In this document: in pieces, positions 1-6,545 of the stretch
Position numbering within the stretch: the first letter of the stretch is position 1
How the letters are laid out: every line of letters begins with the position of its first letter
DNA from: Rubrivivax sp.
GTDB taxonomy: Bacteria > Pseudomonadota > Gammaproteobacteria > Burkholderiales > Burkholderiaceae
DNA: 7,044 nucleotides
Direction of reading: 5' to 3'
Assembly (NCBI GenBank): GCA_004211235.1
Contig: SEEY01000201.1
Coordinates: 1-7,044 of the forward strand
The notes under the pieces: generated by a model
Seen by the model: the letters and a program-made list of their open reading frames with translations, nothing else
Databases searched by the model: none
Told to the model about the DNA's origin: nothing
Program-made: the position numbers and the translations under genes

Positions 1-421
1 GCGTGGCGATGATGGGCTGCAGCCCTAACGCCGAGACCAGCAGGCCATTCCACAGCCCGCACAGCAGCGCGGCCACCAGCGCCGCGGCGAAGGCGACCGC
101 CAGCCCGTGCGAGCCGACCAGCACGCAGGCGACGGTGCCGGCAATCGCGACGACGGCGCCCACCGACACGTCGATGCCGCGCGTGGCGATCACCAGCGTC
201 ATGCCCAGCGCCGCCAGCATCAGCGGCGCGGCGCGGTGGAGGATGTCGATGAGACTGCCGTAGAGGTGGCCGTCCTTGATCTCCAGATGCAGGAAGCCCG
301 GCACGAAGACGGCGGCGACGGCCAGCAGCAGCGCGAGCGCGGCGACCGGCCGGAGCAGGGGATGGCGCCAGAGGGCGGCGCGCGCGGGCGGGGAAGACAT
401 GGCTAGCGTGGGGGAACTCAT
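1..421 (-). CDS. ytfT: Sugar ABC transporter permease, YtfT/RbsC family (N-terminal part, cut by window edge)
   Basis: Inner-membrane permease subunit of a CUT2-type sugar importer, expected to pair with the upstream ATPase and binding protein. The first 140 codons are present and the reading frame runs off the left edge. The translation has a short basic N-terminus, a hydrophobic segment around residues 22-38, then a stretch containing DGHLYGSLIDILHRAAP and GMTLVIATRGIDVSVGAVV (about residues 46-85), which closely resembles the start of E. coli YtfT. Further hydrophobic segments follow, with LWNGLLVSALGLQPIIAT at the cut edge. I chose the ATG at 421-419 because it overlaps the GH31 stop as ATGA, the same arrangement as at the ATPase/GH31 junction. 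An in-frame ATG seven codons later (400-398) is the alternative; neither has a strong Shine-Dalgarno site. E. coli has a second permease, YjfF, next to YtfT, so one may lie beyond the edge. The family is secure; the symbol is by homology. Confidence 0.9.
   Translation of the reverse strand, partial: MSSPTLAMSSPPARAALWRHPLLRPVAALALLLAVAAVFVPGFLHLEIKDGHLYGSLIDILHRAAPLMLAALGMTLVIATRGIDVSVGAVVAIAGTVACVLVGSHGLAVAFAAALVAALLCGLWNGLLVSALGLQPIIAT
418..421 (-). promoter_or_regulatory. ATGA stop/start overlap, GH31 to permease
   Basis: On the minus strand the GH31 stop TGA (420-418) overlaps the in-frame permease ATG (421-419). No strong ribosome binding site precedes this ATG, which suggests termination-reinitiation coupling. 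It also decides the permease start in favour of 421 over 400. Confidence 0.65.
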
Positions 422-3333
422 GGGGTCTTGAATTGCAGCGTCGTCGCGTCGCCCCGGTACAGGACGGCCCGCGGTTTCGCGCTGCGGCCGGCGGCATCGA
501 CCAGCGTCACGTTGAAGCGGCGTTGGGCAACCAGGCCGGGGAAGCGGCCCTCGCGCGCGCCGATGTGCAGCGTGCGACGAGCGTCGTCCCAGCGCAGCGC
601 GACGGTGGCGCGCTCGCCGCGTTCATAACGGTAGGTCTCACCGTCATCCTCGTAGAGCGTGAACTGAGCGTCGGCGCCGGGGTAGATGCGGATGTCGTAC
701 GGCGCGCCCGGCTGCTGGCCGACATGCTCGATGACCGGGCCCATGGGCAGGATGCTGCCGGCACGCACGAACAGCGGGAACTGGTCGAGCGAGTACTCGC
801 GCGCCACGGTCTCACCGCCCGCATGGCGCTGGCTGCTCCAGAAGTCGAACCAGGCGGCGCCAGCCGGCAGCAGGGTGGCCTGGCGCTTGTCGATGTGGCG
901 CTGCTGGTCGGCCAGCGCGAGCAGCTGGGCGGGCTGGCGCCAGGCCAGCCGCAGCTTGCGGCCGTAGGCGTCCTGGTAGAAATCGATGCGCAGGCGCGCG
1001 GCCTGGCCAGCCGCCAGCTTCACGCGGGTGCTCTGGTAGCGCGGGGCGCCGTTCTTCCAGTCGTCGACGACGAGCTTGTCGTCCAGCCAGAGCCGGAAGC
1101 CGTCGTCGCCTTCCAGGCCGATCTCGTACTCGCCGGCCTCGGGCGCCACCAGCGAGCCCTGCCAGCGCGCGGAGAACTGGTTCAGGCCCTGCAGCCCGGG
1201 CGGCACGCTGCCCAGCGGCGCGGGCGGCCAGTCATGGTCGACCGGGCCGTCCACGGTGCGGCTGGCCGGCTTCTCGAAATTCATGCCGGCGAAGTACTCC
1301 AGCTGCAGCCCCGGCTCGCCCTGCGGCGTGCGCAAGGCGCTCGCCGGGATGGTGGCTGCGGGCGGCACCTCCGGGTAGAGCGTGGAGCGCGTGACGGGCT
1401 GCACCAGGAAGGCCGGGCCGAACATGTAGGTGTCGTCCACCTTGCGCAGCGCCGTCTCGTCGGGGAAGTCCATCGCCAGGCCGCGCATCATCACGTAGCC
1501 CTCTTCGTGCGCGCGCCACGCCAGTCCGTACAGATAGGGCAGCAGGCGGTAGCGCAGCTGCGCGGCGCTCAGCAGCGAGCGGTAGACGGCCGGGTCCAGC
1601 GTCTTGAACAGATAGGGCTCGCGCTCGACGTCGGTGCCGTGGATGCGGTAGATGGGGTTGAAGATGCCGAACTGGTTCCAGCGCGCGTACAGCTCGCGCC
1701 AGGCCGGGCTGCGCTCGCCGCCGGGGTAGCGCACGAAGAAGCCGCCGGTGTCCTGCGTCCAGTAGGGTGTGCCGGCCATGCCGACGTTCAGGCCGCCGGC
1801 GATCTGTGCGCGCAGGGTTGCCCAGCTCGCCGTCGTGTCGCCCGACCAGGGCATGGCGGCGTAGCGCTGCTGGCCGGCCCAGGCGGAGCGGGTCAGCGTC
1901 ATCGCGCGCTTCTCGTTGCTGGCGCGCTGGCCTTCGTAGACGCCGCGCGTGGTCAGCAGGCTGTAGACGTTCAGATAGCGCGTGAAGTCGCCCATCGCAT
2001 TGACGCCGAGACCCTTGATGTCGTCCTCGACGCCACCCGCATCGTGCGCCGCGCCGCCCACCTCGACCTCGGTGCCGTCCATCCACAGCGCGTCCACGCC
2101 GATGTCGAGCAGGCCCTTCTTTGCGTGCTTGAAGTAGATGGCGCGGCCTTCGGCGCTGAAGGCGTCGTATATCTGCGCCTTGCCGGAGATCCAGTGCTTG
2201 GGCGCGAAACGCAGGCCCTTGGCGTCCAGCTCGTGGGCCAGTTCGGTGTCGTCACCCACCGACGGCCAGATGGACACCATCAGCTTGGCATGCAGGTCGC
2301 GGTGCAGCGTGTCGACCATGCCGCGCGGATCGGGGAAGCGCTCGGCGTTCCAGGTCATGCCGCTCCAGCTGCCGTCCTTGTCACTGCCCCAGTACTGCCA
2401 GTCCTGCACGATGGTGTCGAGCGGGAAATGCTCGGCACGGAAGCGCCGTGCGACATCGAGCAGCTGCTGCTGAGTCTTGTAGCGCTCCTTGCTCATGAAC
2501 AGCCCGAAAGCGCTCTTCGGGAACATCGGCGCGGCGCCGGTCAGCTGGCGGTAGCCGGCCATCAGGTCGTCCATCGTCGTGCCGGCGACCAGGTAGTAGT
2601 CGGCGCCGGCCGGCGCGCTCTCGGCCCAGAAGCGCGCACCCTGCGCGTCGTCCGTGAAGCGCATCTTGGAATAGACATCCCACAGGACGCCCCAGCGGCG
2701 CGTCGAGACCATGAAGGGCAGCACGATGCCGATGTTGGTCTGCACCATGGACACGTCGCGGCCGCGGTAGTCCATGTAGGGCTCGTTGTACTGGCCCAGG
2801 CCATAGAGCGACTCGTCGGCCGCCAGGCTGAAGGCCTGCGTCATCGTGTAGCTCGGCGCGCCGGAGAACTGGGCCGGCGTGAGCTGGGCGGGCGCCTGCT
2901 CGCGCGTGAACAGGCTGCCGTCCGGCCGATGAAAGGCCAGCGCGCCGGTTCGCTTGTCGATGTCCACACGCAGGGCCGCGCTGGTCAGCACCAGCGTCTC
3001 GACGCTGTCCTTCACGTCGAAAGGCACGGCCTGCGGCGACGCCACGACGACCAGGCTGGGCTGGGTGGCGTGGCTCTGGCCGAGATGCGCGGTCACGCGG
3101 ACGAGGCCCGGGCCGTAGAACAGCACGTTGCGGGTCAGCGCGCCGAGCTGCAGTTGCACGCCGGCATCCAGGCGCGTCCACGCAAAGCCCTGCGTGGCGC
3201 CGGGCAGCGCCTCACGCAGCGTCTGGCCGTGTGCGTCCAGGCCGGTCGCGGCCCATGCCGGCACGGTGCCTGCAGACAGCAGCAACGCGGCCAGCAGCGC
3301 GCGCAGACGGCGATGGGGCACGAGGGAATTCAT
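418..3333 (-). CDS. Secreted GH31 alpha-glycosidase with PA14 domain, probable alpha-xylosidase
   Basis: 971 residues. It is predicted to hydrolyse terminal alpha-linked xylose (or another alpha-glycoside) from oligosaccharides in the periplasm or outside the cell. Residues 1-28 form a Sec-type signal peptide (MNSLVPHRR, hydrophobic core, AWA before the likely cut), with no lipobox. Residues about 40-260 are the GH31 N-terminal beta-sandwich. The TIM barrel starts near FGLFMSKERYKTQ (276-288), followed by IVQDWQYWG (308-316). The nucleophile is probably D419 in LWMDGTE, and the acid/base D499 in PWSGDTTASW. Residues about 674-803 form a PA14 domain (LEYFAG, EGDDGFRLWLDD), inserted after the FLVQPVT strand. 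The C-terminal beta domain resumes at LLPAGAAWFDFW (811-822) and includes LYEDDGETY. The SKERYKTQ and VQDWQYW motifs favour the alpha-xylosidase branch, but the nucleophile motif lacks the usual MNE or SEP ending, so alpha-glucosidase or another specificity is possible. The start overlaps the ATPase stop (ATGA), and the stop overlaps the permease start. Confidence 0.9.
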   Translation of the reverse strand: MNSLVPHRRLRALLAALLLSAGTVPAWAATGLDAHGQTLREALPGATQGFAWTRLDAGVQLQLGALTRNVLFYGPGLVRVTAHLGQSHATQPSLVVVASPQAVPFDVKDSVETLVLTSAALRVDIDKRTGALAFHRPDGSLFTREQAPAQLTPAQFSGAPSYTMTQAFSLAADESLYGLGQYNEPYMDYRGRDVSMVQTNIGIVLPFMVSTRRWGVLWDVYSKMRFTDDAQGARFWAESAPAGADYYLVAGTTMDDLMAGYRQLTGAAPMFPKSAFGLFMSKERYKTQQQLLDVARRFRAEHFPLDTIVQDWQYWGSDKDGSWSGMTWNAERFPDPRGMVDTLHRDLHAKLMVSIWPSVGDDTELAHELDAKGLRFAPKHWISGKAQIYDAFSAEGRAIYFKHAKKGLLDIGVDALWMDGTEVEVGGAAHDAGGVEDDIKGLGVNAMGDFTRYLNVYSLLTTRGVYEGQRASNEKRAMTLTRSAWAGQQRYAAMPWSGDTTASWATLRAQIAGGLNVGMAGTPYWTQDTGGFFVRYPGGERSPAWRELYARWNQFGIFNPIYRIHGTDVEREPYLFKTLDPAVYRSLLSAAQLRYRLLPYLYGLAWRAHEEGYVMMRGLAMDFPDETALRKVDDTYMFGPAFLVQPVTRSTLYPEVPPAATIPASALRTPQGEPGLQLEYFAGMNFEKPASRTVDGPVDHDWPPAPLGSVPPGLQGLNQFSARWQGSLVAPEAGEYEIGLEGDDGFRLWLDDKLVVDDWKNGAPRYQSTRVKLAAGQAARLRIDFYQDAYGRKLRLAWRQPAQLLALADQQRHIDKRQATLLPAGAAWFDFWSSQRHAGGETVAREYSLDQFPLFVRAGSILPMGPVIEHVGQQPGAPYDIRIYPGADAQFTLYEDDGETYRYERGERATVALRWDDARRTLHIGAREGRFPGLVAQRRFNVTLVDAAGRSAKPRAVLYRGDATTLQFKTP
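3330..3333 (-). promoter_or_regulatory. ATGA stop/start overlap, ATPase to GH31
   Basis: The ATPase stop TGA (3332-3330) shares bases with the GH31 ATG (3333-3331). The bases just upstream contain no good Shine-Dalgarno match, so GH31 translation probably depends on ribosomes finishing the ATPase. This overlap and the signal peptide directly after it fix the GH31 start. Confidence 0.7.
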
Positions 3334-4883
3334 GCGTCGACCGTGACGGCAGCCGGCTCGGCGGCGATGACCTCGAGCACGCTGCGTTCATCCAGCTCGC
3401 CCCGCTGGTATTCGCCGGCGGCGCGGCGGTCGCGCAGCACGACGACCCGGTCGCTGCAGTGCAGGACTTCGGGCAGCTCGGAGGAGATGAAGAGGATGGA
3501 CATGCCCAGTCGACCGTTCTCGTCTTCCTTGTGGGCGAGCGCGCGCACGGCGTCCATCAGGTCTTCCTTGGCCCGCACGTCGATGCCGCGCGTCGGCTCG
3601 TCCAGGATCAGCACGGCCGGTTCGGTGGCCAGCCAGCGGGCGAGCAGCGCCTTCTGCTGGTTGCCGCCGGAGAGCTGGCCGATGAGGGTGTCGGCGCTGG
3701 CGGTCTTGATGCCCAGGCGCTTGATGTAGTCGTCGGCCAGAGCCTGCTGCTGCGCCTGGCTCATGACGAGGCGCAGGCCGGCTCGCGCCTGCAGCGCCAG
3801 AAGGATGTTGTCGCGCACGGAGAGGTCGAGGATGGCGCCTTCGTGCTTGCGGTCTTCAGAGCAGAAGGCGATGCCGGCGGCGATGGCCTGGCGCGGCGAC
3901 TGCCAGCGGCCGGTGTGGCCCGCGGTCTCGACCTGGCCGGCGTCGGCCGCGTCCGCGCCGAAGAGCAGGCGCGCGGCCTCCGTGCGGCCCGAGCCGAGCA
4001 GGCCGGCCAGGCCGACGACCTCACCGCGCTTGAGCTCGAGGTCGAGCGGATGCAGCGCGCCGCTGCGGCCCAGGCCCTGGGCCTTGAGCACGGCCTCGCC
4101 CGTGCGGGCGGCGCGGCTGTCCAGGCGCGTGGGCTGCTGGTCGGGCGGGGCGCCAACCATCTTGTTGACCAGGGCCAGGCGGCTCAGGTCGGCGGCCAGG
4201 TATTCCCCTTCCGTCTCACCGTTGCGCATGACGGTGATGCGGTCGGCCAGCGCATAGGTCTGGTCGAGGAAGTGGGTGACGAACAGGATGGCCAGGCCCT
4301 GGTCGCGCAGGCGGCGCAGCACGGTGAACAGGCGCTGCACGGCTGCGTCGTCGAGGCTGGACGTGGGCTCGTCGAGGATGAGCACCTTGGCCTGCACGCG
4401 CAACGCGCGGGCGATGGCGACCATCTGCTGGACCGACAGCGAATAGCGCGACAAGGGCGCGGTGACGTCGATGTCGAGGTCCATTTGCGCGAGCACGCGT
4501 TTGGCTTCGGCATTGACGGCGGGCCAGTCGATGCGGCCCCCGCCCAGCAGCGACTTGCGTGGGAAGCGGCCGGCGCAGATGTTCTCCGCCACGCTGAGGT
4601 TGGTGCAGAGGTTGACCTCCTGATAGACGGTCTGGATGCCCAGGGCCTGCGCGTCTTCTGTGCGCTTGGGCGTGATGGTCTGGCCGTCGAGCGTGATGGT
4701 GCCGGCTTCGGGTGTGTACAGGCCCGTGAGCACCTTGATCAGCGTGGACTTGCCGGCGCCGTTCTGGCCCATCAGCGCGTGGACTTCGCCGGGGAAGAGG
4801 CGCAGGCTGACGTTGGTGAGGGCTTTGACGCCGGGGAAGGATTTGTGGATGCCGGTCAGTTCCAGCACGGGTTGGGTGCTCAT
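3330..4883 (-). CDS. ytfR: Sugar ABC transporter ATP-binding protein, YtfR family (CUT2, two ATPase domains)
   Basis: 517 residues, the usual length for fused double-ATPase subunits of CUT2 importers such as RbsA and YtfR. It powers sugar uptake from the cytoplasmic face of the permease. Domain 1 has Walker A GQNGAGKST (39-47), the Q-loop motif YQEVNL (87-92), a degenerate signature LSVQQ (149-153), Walker B VLILDE (167-172) and the H-loop VTHFLDQ (H204). Domain 2 has the degenerate Walker A GLLGSGRTE (294-302, with R300 in the place of the catalytic lysine), FCSEDRK (340-346), the signature LSGGNQQ (404-410) and Walker B LILDEP (425-430). The degenerate second P-loop is normal for the family. 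Similarity to E. coli YtfR is high throughout, including VTHFLDQ and GLAGLLGSGRTE. The start at 4883 has a modest upstream AGAAG. The gene is separated from the binding-protein gene by a large palindromic repeat and overlaps the GH31 gene by 4 bp. Confidence 0.95.
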   Translation of the reverse strand: MSTQPVLELTGIHKSFPGVKALTNVSLRLFPGEVHALMGQNGAGKSTLIKVLTGLYTPEAGTITLDGQTITPKRTEDAQALGIQTVYQEVNLCTNLSVAENICAGRFPRKSLLGGGRIDWPAVNAEAKRVLAQMDLDIDVTAPLSRYSLSVQQMVAIARALRVQAKVLILDEPTSSLDDAAVQRLFTVLRRLRDQGLAILFVTHFLDQTYALADRITVMRNGETEGEYLAADLSRLALVNKMVGAPPDQQPTRLDSRAARTGEAVLKAQGLGRSGALHPLDLELKRGEVVGLAGLLGSGRTEAARLLFGADAADAGQVETAGHTGRWQSPRQAIAAGIAFCSEDRKHEGAILDLSVRDNILLALQARAGLRLVMSQAQQQALADDYIKRLGIKTASADTLIGQLSGGNQQKALLARWLATEPAVLILDEPTRGIDVRAKEDLMDAVRALAHKEDENGRLGMSILFISSELPEVLHCSDRVVVLRDRRAAGEYQRGELDERSVLEVIAAEPAAVTVDA

Positions 4884-4889
4884 GGGGTA

Positions 4890-4894
4890 CTTCT
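4890..4894 (-). promoter_or_regulatory. Weak ribosome binding site for the ABC ATPase
   Basis: AGAAG on the minus strand lies six bases before the ATG at 4883. It is a partial match to the anti-Shine-Dalgarno complement. It sits only about 22 bases from the edge of the giant palindrome, so folding of that element in the mRNA could affect access. Confidence 0.4.
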
Positions 4895-4923
4895 CGTTGC
4901 CGGGTGAGTGCGGTGCCGGGATT

Positions 4924-4967
4924 TCGCCCCGGCGGGCGACCTACTTTCTGTCCCGCCAGAAAGTAGG
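4924..4967. repeat. Tandem hairpins at the left tip of the giant palindrome
   Basis: Two adjacent perfect stem-loops. The first is TCGCCC-CGGC-GGGCGA (4924-4939), a 6-bp stem with a 4-base loop. The second is CCTACTTTCTG, loop TCCCGC, CAGAAAGTAGG (4940-4967), a perfect 11-bp stem with a 6-base loop. Confidence 0.85.
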
Positions 4968-5191
4968 CAAAGAGCTCCCCCCGACCGCCCCGCCCTACGC
5001 TGCGCTCCGGGTGCCCTGCGCTGCTCAGGCCTTGAAGCCCCGCGCAGAACTCCCTCCGCTACGCTGCGGTCAAACAGCTGCGCGGAGTCAGTTCTTGAGG
5101 CGCGCTGCGCGCGCGGCTTCAAGTCCTTCCGCTGCTCGGCGGGGCTAAAGGGGGCAAGAGAAATACTTCGCTGCGAACGGCCTTCGGGCTT

Positions 5192-5213
5192 GGCTGTTGG
5201 CTGTTCGGCTGTT
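5192..5213. repeat. Three copies of GGCTGTT in the palindrome spacer
   Basis: GGCTGTT occurs at 5192-5198 and 5199-5205 and, after one C, again at 5207-5213. With GAACGGCC at 5174-5181 these copies can form a small imperfect central hairpin. The track lies where the two repeat arms meet and has no evident function. Confidence 0.6.
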
Positions 5214-5264
5214 CCCTCACACCCCTTTGGAGGAGCCGAGAAGCGCAGCAGCCCGAGGCGCGCG

Positions 5265-5278
5265 CGAAGCGCGCTTCG
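5265..5278. repeat. Perfect 14-bp palindrome inside the right arm
   Basis: CGAAGCGCGCTTCG is its own reverse complement. The matching place in the left arm (around 5101-5117, rich in CGCGC) is only partly palindromic. It is most likely a structural part of the repeat and not a regulator site. Confidence 0.6.
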
Positions 5279-5404
5279 TTGACTGACTTCGCGCGGTTGT
5301 CTGAACGAAGCGTAGCGAAGTGAGTTCTGCGCGAGCCTCGGGCTGCGAGCATCGCAGGGGACCCGCAGCGAAGCGGAGGGCGACGGAGCAGGGGCGACTT
5401 TTTG

Positions 5405-5448
5405 CCTTCTGTTTGGTCGCTCAAAAAGAAGGTCGCCCGCCGGGGCGA
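5405..5448. repeat. Tandem hairpins at the right tip of the giant palindrome
   Basis: Mirror image of the left tip. CCTTCTGTTTG, loop GTCGCT, CAAAAAGAAGG (5405-5432) forms an 11-bp stem with one G/A mismatch. TCGCCC-GCCG-GGGCGA (5433-5448) is a perfect 6-bp stem. The long stem and its 6-base loop size are kept although the stem sequence differs from the left copy (CCTACTTTCTG versus CTTCTTTTTG in the same sense), which suggests the structure is what is conserved. Transcribed from the minus strand, these are the first hairpins, about 45 bases after the binding-protein stop. They lack a following T-run, so they are not a typical intrinsic terminator. Confidence 0.75.
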
Positions 5449-5493
5449 ACTCCCGGCTGGGCCTTGGCGACAACCCACCCCATCGAAACACCT

Positions 5494-6453
5494 TCAATAC
5501 TTCCGATTCGGCAATTCCTTCGCCGCCACCTCAGCCGGGAACACACCCTCGGTCACCGTGATCCGCTTCTCCACCGGCTTCTTGGCGACCACATCCTTGG
5601 CCAGCTGCATCAGCTGCGGCCCCAGAAGCGGGTTGCACTCGACGGTCACATTGAGCTTGCCCGCCTTCATCGCCTCAAACGCGCCGCGCACGCCGTCGAT
5701 GGAAATGATGACGATGTCGACGCCCGGCTTCAGCCCAGCCTCTTCAATCGCCTGGATCGCGCCAATCGCCATGTCGTCGTTGTGCGCGTACAGCACATCG
5801 ATCTTCTTGTCGCGCTGCTTCAGGAAGGACTCCATCACCTCCTTGCCCTTGGCGCGCGTGAACTCGCCGGACTGGGAACGGATGATCTGCAGCTTGGGGT
5901 TGGTCTTGATGACTTCCTCGAAGCCCTTCTTGCGGTCGATGGCCGGCGCCGAGCCCACGGTGCCCTGCAGCTCGACGATGTTCAGCGCGGCGTTCGGCGT
6001 CTTGGCCGCGCGGTCCAGCAGCCACTTCGCCGCCTTGCGGCCTTCCTCGACGAAGTCGGAGCCGATGAAGGTCACGTAGAGCGACGGGTCGGCGACCTTG
6101 ACGGCGCGGTCGGTCAGGATGACGGGAATGCCCGCCGTCTTGGCTTCCTTCAGCACCGTGTCCCAGCCGCTCTCGACGACCGGCGAGAAGGCGATGACGT
6201 CGACCTTCTGCGCGATGTAGCTGCGGATGGCCTTGACCTGGTTCTCCTGCTTCTGCTGCGCGTCGGCAAACTTCAGCGTGATGCCGGCCTCCTTGGCCGC
6301 GGACTTGATGGAGGCAGAGTTGGCAGTCCGCCACTCGCTCTCGGCACCGACCTGGGAGAAGCCCATGGTCAGCGGGGCGGCCAGCGCGGCGAAGGTGGGC
6401 AGGGCCAGGGCGGCGGCCAGCAGCGTGCGGCGGGCCATGAGCTTCATCATCAT
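5494..6453 (-). CDS. ytfQ: Periplasmic sugar-binding protein, YtfQ-like (furanose type)
   Basis: 319 residues, the solute-binding subunit that captures sugar in the periplasm for the YtfR/YtfT-like importer. Residues 1-26 are a signal peptide (basic MMMKLMARR, hydrophobic core, ALA before APLTMGF). The mature protein is a type I periplasmic binding fold. Shared with E. coli YtfQ are GFSQVG (31-36), QQKQENQVKA (66-75), PVVESGW (91-97), TDRAV (114-118), ELQGTVGSAPAIDRKKGF (161-178), IRSQSGEFTRAKGKEVMESF (191-210), YAHNDDM (222-228) and SIDGV (251-255). E. coli YtfQ binds galactofuranose, so a furanose sugar is likely here, but which one is unknown. The first of three consecutive ATGs is chosen because GGAG lies eight bases upstream. 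It is separated from the ATPase gene by the giant palindrome and follows the GH127/146 gene by 92 bp. Confidence 0.95.
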   Translation of the reverse strand: MMMKLMARRTLLAAALALPTFAALAAPLTMGFSQVGAESEWRTANSASIKSAAKEAGITLKFADAQQKQENQVKAIRSYIAQKVDVIAFSPVVESGWDTVLKEAKTAGIPVILTDRAVKVADPSLYVTFIGSDFVEEGRKAAKWLLDRAAKTPNAALNIVELQGTVGSAPAIDRKKGFEEVIKTNPKLQIIRSQSGEFTRAKGKEVMESFLKQRDKKIDVLYAHNDDMAIGAIQAIEEAGLKPGVDIVIISIDGVRGAFEAMKAGKLNVTVECNPLLGPQLMQLAKDVVAKKPVEKRITVTEGVFPAEVAAKELPNRKY

Positions 6454-6460
6454 TCGGTTG

Positions 6461-6465
6461 TCTCC
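6461..6465 (-). promoter_or_regulatory. Ribosome binding site of the sugar-binding protein
   Basis: GGAGA on the minus strand; GGAG is eight bases from the ATG at 6453. It is the strongest Shine-Dalgarno match in the window. It favours the first of the ATG-ATG-ATG triplet, since the later ones would be 11 and 14 bases away. Confidence 0.75.
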
Positions 6466-6479
6466 ATATTTGTGGGGCG

Positions 6480-6509
6480 ATCCTAGGAAGCCGTGCGATG
6501 CGCGGCCAA
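6480..6509 (-). promoter_or_regulatory. Possible weak sigma-70 promoter before the binding-protein gene
   Basis: On the minus strand TTGGCC (6509-6504) and TAGGAT (6485-6480) are 18 bases apart, each matching four of six consensus bases. It lies in the 92-bp gap after the GH127/146 stop, where an internal promoter could boost the binding protein. The match is weak and could be chance. No intrinsic terminator is visible in the gap, so read-through from the upstream gene is equally likely. Confidence 0.2.
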
Positions 6510-6545
6510 TGACATTTCCCGGGCGGTCGATATCAGTTTGGCTAT

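Larger units (their letters stand above)
4916..5456. repeat. 541-bp imperfect giant palindrome (two inverted copies of a ~247-bp repeat unit)
   Basis: This fills nearly all of the 610-bp gap between the binding-protein and ATPase genes. The left arm (about 4916-5163) aligns with the reverse complement of the right arm (about 5211-5456) along its whole length. The outer 26 bases differ at one position (CCGGGATTTCGCC versus CCGGGAGTTCGCC). Further in, the arms share cgcgcagaact, cgctacgct and agtcagt with scattered substitutions and small indels. The spacer (5164-5210) is about 47 bp. Each tip holds the same two tandem hairpins. The unit looks like the long GC-rich interspersed intergenic repeats, with an AAAGTAGGCAAAG-type hairpin, that I recall from many Burkholderiales genomes; this is recollection, not a search result. 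I see no transposase and no clear target-site duplication. Several open frames cross it on both strands, but none resembles a protein or has matching start signals, so I call no gene here. Confidence 0.85.

Noticed and set aside
433..3729. Very long open frame on the plus strand opposite the GH31 and ATPase genes (1098 codons)
   Set aside because: It is antisense to two genes with clear family motifs. Its product is rich in Arg, Ala, Gly, Val, Gln and His with no recognisable motif, as expected for the complement of GC-rich coding DNA.
3231..4907. Long plus-strand open frame opposite the ABC ATPase gene (558 codons)
   Set aside because: Low-complexity antisense translation with no domain; the minus strand has complete ABC ATPase motifs.
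5405..5456. Intrinsic terminator for the binding-protein gene
   Set aside because: Strong hairpins are present, but no T-run follows in the minus direction, and the same hairpins recur mirrored at the other end as part of the repeat.
4900..5470. CRISPR array or tRNA/rRNA gene in the long intergenic region
   Set aside because: There are no regularly spaced direct repeats and no cloverleaf or rRNA-like segment; the structure is one inverted pair.
4880..5497. Minus-strand open frame of 205 codons covering the giant palindrome, and shorter frames on both strands there
   Set aside because: The product is dominated by Arg, Ala, Pro and Ser from the repeat, has no recognisable domain, and overlaps the start of the ATPase gene. 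Such frames are typical false genes in GC-rich repeats.
5320..6486. Plus-strand open frame opposite the binding-protein gene (388 codons)
   Set aside because: It is antisense to a YtfQ-like protein with a signal peptide and ribosome binding site, and begins inside the repeat.
6508..6516. AATGACATT as a possible operator upstream of the binding-protein gene
   Set aside because: Only a four-base half-site repeated around one base; too short to separate from chance and no regulator gene is in view.
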